Shown piece by piece: positions 18,003 through 21,918 of a stretch of 21,918 nucleotides of DNA (position 1 is its first letter; every line of letters begins with the position of its first letter). The notes under the pieces were generated by a model. It had not been told where the DNA came from and searched no databases. It saw only the letters and a program-made list of their open reading frames with translations. The translations under genes were made by a program, and so were the position numbers. This DNA is from Methanobacteriota archaeon (GTDB lineage Archaea > Methanobacteriota > Methanobacteria > Methanobacteriales > Methanobacteriaceae), in contig JAEYSH010000053.1 in the NCBI GenBank assembly GCA_023434825.1, positions 1 through 21,918 on the forward strand, in the 5' to 3' direction.

Positions 18003-19694
18003 ATGAAAGAAATAAAAAAGAAAATTTTTGAAAAAAAACAAAATCTATTATTTAATGGGTTATTGCCCCTAAAAACCAGTATAAGAGCCGAGATAGTCGC
18101 AGGCATAATACTGGCAGCAATAGGCATACCTGAAGTTATGGGATATGCTAAAATAGCTGGAATGCCAATTATCACTGGACTTTATACTATTTTAATCCCA
18201 TTAGTCCTCTTTGCTATTTTTTGCTCTTCTCGTCATTTAATTGTAGGTGCAGATTCTGCAACTGCCGCTATTTTAATCAGTACTATAGCTCCTCTAGCTG
18301 CAATTGGAAGTCCAAATTATGTTTCAATAGTCTGTTCAGTTACATTATTATGTGGATTACTCCTTTTAATAGCCAGAATATTCAAATTAGGATTTATAGG
18401 CGATTTTATGTCCCGAACAGTACTGGTAGGTTTTTTAACTGGAGTTGGAATCCAGATAGCAATAACACAGATTCCAAATATGTTTGGATTATCTGGCGGA
18501 GGAGGAGAAAGTACAATAACTAAATTAGCTTATTTTATCATGCATTTAGGGGAAATTAACTTAGCGACTCTTTTTTTATCTATTATAATTATAATTACAA
18601 TTTTAGGATTTAGACATGTTTCTCCAAAATTTCCAGGTGCATTAATTGTAGTTGTAGGTACAATTGTCATTAGTTATTTCTTTAATCTATCAAAAATAGG
18701 CATATCTATAGTGGGGAACGTTCCAAGTGGTCTTCCTTCAATTATTTTCCCATATTTAACTGTGAGTGATTTTACAACCATTTTAATAGCATCAGGTGCT
18801 TGCTTTATCGTAATAATAGCTCAAAGTGCAGCAACTTCCAGAGCGTATGCATTTCAGTATTCAGAAGAAGTAGATGAAAATAAGGACATTTTTGGCCTTG
18901 CACTTGCAAATGGTATAGCCGGATTAACAGGCGCATTTGTGGTTAATGGAAGCCCTACAAAAACAGAGATAGTAGATAGTGCTGGAAGTCGTAACCAGTT
19001 ATCTTCACTTGTAACGGCGTTTGTAGTTTTAATTGTTCTTTTATTTTTCACTAATCACATATCATTTCTTCCAAATGCAACTCTAGCCAGTATTGTATTT
19101 TTAATTGGCCTTCAAATGGTAAATATTAAAAGTTTAAATGATATTCGAGGCAAAATGAAGTCAGAATATTATTTAGCCATTATTACTGCCCTTACTGTTA
19201 TTTTAATTAGTGTGATATGGGGCATAATCTTATCTATAATTCTATCAATGCTTTTGCATTTAAGCCATAGTTATAAAGCAGTAAATAGTATGCTAATACA
19301 AAATAAAGAGGGTAAATGGATTTTTGATCCAATTAAATATGGTGAATCAACAAAAAAAGGAATTATAATATACCGATTTAATCGGGATTTGTACTATGCC
19401 AACTCAGATTTATTACGTCATCAAGTGATTAAACTAGTGAAAAAGTCTGATAAATCCCTAAAATGGTTTGTATTAGATGCAGGAGGTTTTGAAGCAATTG
19501 ACTATACTTCTGGAGAAATGTTAAAGGATTTGCATAATGAATTAGCAAAAAGGAATGTCAAATTTGTAATTACAACCAGTATACCTCAACTTAGAGATCA
19601 ATTTGACTCATTAGGATTAACTAAAATTATAGGCGAAGAAAATATCTATGTTACCGCTCGTGAGGCACTTGAAACTTTCGATAAGGGAAATTAG
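18003..19694 (+). CDS. SulP-family anion transporter with STAS domain
   Basis: A 563-residue membrane transporter for inorganic anions; sulfate is typical, but bicarbonate or molybdate are possible and sequence alone does not decide. The N-terminal ~425 residues hold about a dozen hydrophobic segments. SulP marks are GIPEVMGYAKIAGMP (41-55), VGADSATAAI (81-90) and SAATSRAYAFQYSEEVDENK. The C-terminal part (~440-555) is a STAS domain: GIIIYRFNRDLYYANSD, then VLDAGGFEAIDYTSGEML (~489-506), with VKFVITTSIPQLRDQFDSLG at the end. The ATG at 18003 lacks a clear SD, so the transcript may be nearly leaderless. Divergent from the FilR1-type regulator. Length is normal and nothing is broken. Confidence 0.9.
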   Translation: MKEIKKKIFEKKQNLLFNGLLPLKTSIRAEIVAGIILAAIGIPEVMGYAKIAGMPIITGLYTILIPLVLFAIFCSSRHLIVGADSATAAILISTIAPLAAIGSPNYVSIVCSVTLLCGLLLLIARIFKLGFIGDFMSRTVLVGFLTGVGIQIAITQIPNMFGLSGGGGESTITKLAYFIMHLGEINLATLFLSIIIIITILGFRHVSPKFPGALIVVVGTIVISYFFNLSKIGISIVGNVPSGLPSIIFPYLTVSDFTTILIASGACFIVIIAQSAATSRAYAFQYSEEVDENKDIFGLALANGIAGLTGAFVVNGSPTKTEIVDSAGSRNQLSSLVTAFVVLIVLLFFTNHISFLPNATLASIVFLIGLQMVNIKSLNDIRGKMKSEYYLAIITALTVILISVIWGIILSIILSMLLHLSHSYKAVNSMLIQNKEGKWIFDPIKYGESTKKGIIIYRFNRDLYYANSDLLRHQVIKLVKKSDKSLKWFVLDAGGFEAIDYTSGEMLKDLHNELAKRNVKFVITTSIPQLRDQFDSLGLTKIIGEENIYVTAREALETFDKGN

Positions 19695-19744
19695 TTACTA
19701 AAATTGTACATTAATCAAAATAAAAAAATACAAATTAAATAATA

Positions 19745-19754
19745 TTTATATAAA
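19745..19754 (+). promoter_or_regulatory. TATA box of the amidohydrolase gene
   Basis: TTTATATAAA, the same palindromic form as at 843-852. It sits 40 nt before the ATG at 19794 and directly over the region of the upstream in-frame ATG (19758), which decides the start in favour of 19794. Confidence 0.55.
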
Positions 19755-19793
19755 GAAATGATTATTAGCCTACAGTTTAAGGACGGTTACAAA

Positions 19794-21032
19794 ATGTCAT
19801 ACACTCTTATCTATAATGGAACATTAATCGATGGAAATGGTGGAGAATCAACTCCAAATGCTGCTGTTTTAATCAAAAACAATAAAATTATTGACGTTGG
19901 GACTGAAGATTCAATTAAAATACCAGAAGAAAAAATAAAAAGAATTGATGCACATGGAATGTTTATTCTACCGGGTTTTATTGACTCTCATGTTCATATA
20001 ATGGCCAATGGTTTTAAATTTGAAGATACGATGTATGATCCGCTCTCATTTTACTTTTATAAAGGTGCTTATAACTTAAATAAAACTATAAATGCGGGAA
20101 TTACTACTGTTAGGGATGCAGGACTTGCAGATATAGGAATTAAAATGGCTGTTGACGAAGGTTTAATTACTGGACCACGATTGCTCATTAGTGTAATGCC
20201 ATTATCTACAAGTGGGGGTCATTTTGACTTAAATTTAAATTCAGGCTTCAATATGCGAGTTTCTTATCCGGGGCTTCCAGAAAACATTGGCGATGGAGAA
20301 GCAGAAGTTCGGAAAAGAGTTAGAGAAATGCTTCGCGCAGGAGCAGATTTTATCAAACTAAGTACTACTGGAGGAGTTATGAGTGCCAATGACGGTCCAA
20401 AAGATATCCAGTACACAGTTGAAGAACTTAAAGTAGTTGTCCATGAAGCAAAATGTCATGGAGATAAAAAGGTAATGGTGCATGCACACGGGGCAGAAGG
20501 AATTAAAAACGCTTTAAAAGCAGGTGTTTATTCAATAGAACATGGATCTTGTCTGGATGATGAGGCAATTCAGATGATGATCCATCAGGGAACTTACCTT
20601 ATACCTACATTCGTTGTAATGAAAAATAACAAGAAATTCGCTGAAGCCGGAGAATTACCAGAATACAGCACTAAACAGGCCATAGAAATAGTAGATATCC
20701 ATGAAAAAAATATTAAAAAAGCTTATAATGCTGGAGTAAAAATTGTTATGGGTTCTGATTGCGGTGTTGTACCTCATGGGCTTAATTTAGAAGAATTAGG
20801 AAATTTATGTGACATTGGCATGAGCCCAATTGAAGCCATTATGGCTGGAACCAAAAATGCGGCAATATTCCTTGGAATTGATGATAAAATTGGCACAATT
20901 GAATCCGGGAAGCTTGCAGACATTGTAATCAGCAAAAAAGATCCAATTGCCAACATAAAGTCTCTTGGAAATCCAGAAAACATTATGCTTGTAATGAAAG
21001 AAGGAAAAATCGTTAAAGACATCAGAAATTAA
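19794..21032 (+). CDS. Amidohydrolase-family metal-dependent hydrolase (imidazolonepropionase/prolidase-like)
   Basis: A 412-residue cytoplasmic enzyme of the amidohydrolase superfamily with a composite N- and C-terminal beta-sandwich and a metal-binding barrel. Visible ligands: H66 and H68 in FIDSHVHI; K188 in DFIKLSTTGG, the likely carboxylated lysine of a two-metal site; H230 and H232 in MVHAHGAEG; H250 in IEHGSCLDDEA; D322 in MGSDCG. All expected metal ligands are present. The closest relatives by motif hydrolyse cyclic amides or Xaa-Pro-type dipeptides; the substrate cannot be read from sequence. ATG 19794 is preferred over 19758 because the TATA box at 19745-19754 would start transcription downstream of 19758. 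AAGGA lies ~10 nt upstream. Confidence 0.85.
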   Translation: MSYTLIYNGTLIDGNGGESTPNAAVLIKNNKIIDVGTEDSIKIPEEKIKRIDAHGMFILPGFIDSHVHIMANGFKFEDTMYDPLSFYFYKGAYNLNKTINAGITTVRDAGLADIGIKMAVDEGLITGPRLLISVMPLSTSGGHFDLNLNSGFNMRVSYPGLPENIGDGEAEVRKRVREMLRAGADFIKLSTTGGVMSANDGPKDIQYTVEELKVVVHEAKCHGDKKVMVHAHGAEGIKNALKAGVYSIEHGSCLDDEAIQMMIHQGTYLIPTFVVMKNNKKFAEAGELPEYSTKQAIEIVDIHEKNIKKAYNAGVKIVMGSDCGVVPHGLNLEELGNLCDIGMSPIEAIMAGTKNAAIFLGIDDKIGTIESGKLADIVISKKDPIANIKSLGNPENIMLVMKEGKIVKDIRN

Positions 21033-21073
21033 TTTCAAACCATTTTTTATTTAAATATCCGTTACTTCTTTTT

Positions 21074-21120
21074 ATGAATTTTTAATAATAATACCAAAAT
21101 TATTATGCAATTAAATTCAT
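21074..21120. repeat. Nested inverted repeat in the P-type ATPase leader
   Basis: An outer pair, ATGAATTT (21074-21081) and AAATTCAT (21113-21120), encloses an inner pair, ATAATAAT (21085-21092) and ATTATTAT (21099-21106), around a 6-nt loop. Together they could form a two-tier hairpin. It lies between a TATA-like TTTAAATAT (from 21050) and the SD at 21136. Low sequence complexity lowers confidence. Confidence 0.3.
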
Positions 21121-21148
21121 AATTTAATCATGATTAGGGGGAATTTTA

Positions 21149-21918
21149 ATTAATCATGAACATTCTGAGCATGAAATGAAGCATGTAGATCATGAAAATA
21201 AAGGCAAATGTATTGTTTGCGGTCAGCAAATGAAAGAAGAACACAGAATGCATGGTGAACATGTTCATTCCGGAATGCTTGAAGACCTAAAAAAACGATT
21301 CATAATATCTGTAATTATCACAGTACCTATTCTTCTTTTATCTCCGCTAATTCAAGAAGTTTTTGGGCTTCAATTTCTAAAATTTCCAGGAGATTCATTT
21401 GTATTATTTATTTTATCTTCAATTGTATATTTTTACGGCGGTTATCCATTTTTTAAAGGATTTTTTAACCAGATTAAATCCAGAACTCCTGGAATGGATA
21501 TCTTAATTACAGTTGCAATTACCACTGCCTATTTATACAGCAGCGCCGTTGTTTTCGGCCTTATGGGTGAAGTATTTTTCTGGGAACTTGCAACCTTAAT
21601 TGACATTATGTTTATTGGCCACTGGCTGGAGATGCGGTCAGTAATGGGAGCTTCAAGAGCGCTTGAAGAGCTTGTTAAGCTCATGCCCTCAAGTGCACAT
21701 AAAATTGTGCATGAAAGACATACAGAAGATGTTCCACTTAATGAATTGAATGTAGGAGATAAAGTACTCATTAAACCGGGAGAAAAAGTTCCTGTAGATG
21801 GAGAAATTATATATGGAAGTACTTCCATTGACGAATCAATGCTTACAGGCGAATCAGAACCTGTTTTTAAAGAAGCTGGTGCAGAAGTTATTGGGGGATC
21901 TATTAATGGTGATGGATC
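21149..21918 (+). CDS. Copper-type P1B ATPase with His-rich N-terminus, C-terminus cut by window edge
   Basis: The 5' part (256 codons) of a heavy-metal exporting P-type ATPase, probably CopB-like. The first ~40 residues are rich in His (NHEHSEHEMKHVDHE) and contain C21-x-x-C24, with no full heavy-metal-associated domain. Membrane spans follow (FIISVIITVPILLLSPLI; FVLFILSSIVYFYGGYPFF; MDILITVAITTAYLY; FFWELATLIDIMFIGHWLE), then the actuator domain with TGES at 233-236. The phosphorylated aspartate, the CPC/CPH metal motif and the nucleotide domain lie past the edge. The start is uncertain: a strong SD, AGGGGG (21136-21141), is 7 nt before an AUU codon at 21149 (giving the likely N-terminus NHEHSEHE), while the first in-frame ATG is 21176 with no clear SD. 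Confidence 0.88.
   Translation, partial: MNHEHSEHEMKHVDHENKGKCIVCGQQMKEEHRMHGEHVHSGMLEDLKKRFIISVIITVPILLLSPLIQEVFGLQFLKFPGDSFVLFILSSIVYFYGGYPFFKGFFNQIKSRTPGMDILITVAITTAYLYSSAVVFGLMGEVFFWELATLIDIMFIGHWLEMRSVMGASRALEELVKLMPSSAHKIVHERHTEDVPLNELNVGDKVLIKPGEKVPVDGEIIYGSTSIDESMLTGESEPVFKEAGAEVIGGSINGDG

Overview
The window looks like chromosomal DNA of a methanogenic archaeon of the order Methanobacteriales, most likely a Methanobacterium-like species. The DNA is AT-rich. It carries an archaea-specific DNA polymerase D large subunit (DP2), an archaeal Sec61-beta, a FilR1-type regulator and the small (DUF126) subunit of the archaeal mevalonate-pathway dehydratase. Genes show archaeal TATA boxes, GGTGA-type Shine-Dalgarno (SD) sites and T-tract terminators. 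Family names are from recognising motifs by eye; no database was searched.

Layout. 1-771: a Swt1-like HEPN-domain protein (minus strand, cut by the left edge). 772-1018: a gap with a perfectly palindromic TATA box and a possible 25-residue hydrophobic peptide on the plus strand. 1019-6828: two large replication and nucleotide genes on the minus strand, anaerobic ribonucleotide reductase nrdD and DNA polymerase II large subunit polC. 7249-10208: a secreted or anchored zinc-carboxypeptidase-like enzyme with an odd Tyr/Lys/Trp-rich insert, Sec61-beta, and adenylosuccinate lyase purB, all plus strand.

10379-15505 is the most unusual part. Three plus-strand genes encode one kind of small membrane protein that ends in a YN-x-LxPRIGGIxL motif: one is frameshifted, one is a three-unit tandem fusion, one is a single unit. 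Five minus-strand genes encode a second kind of small Gly/Ile-rich membrane protein resembling DUF5518. The DUF126 gene lies between the two sets. Nearly every one of these genes has its own SD and several have a visible TATA box, so they look like separately transcribed paralogs rather than one operon.

15658-17634 is a probable two-gene minus-strand operon: a FilR1-type winged-helix regulator followed by a receiver + ATPase protein resembling a HisKA_2 histidine kinase but lacking the phosphoacceptor histidine. It is divergent from a SulP anion transporter (18003-19694). An amidohydrolase (19794-21032) and the start of a His-rich copper-type P-type ATPase (21149 to the right edge) follow.

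Two genes, the peptidase and the P-type ATPase, have a well-spaced SD in front of an AUA or AUU codon where AUG would be expected. The best candidates for something undescribed are the dual small-membrane-protein cluster, the histidine-less kinase paired with a FilR1-type regulator, and the Tyr/Lys/Trp insert in the peptidase.
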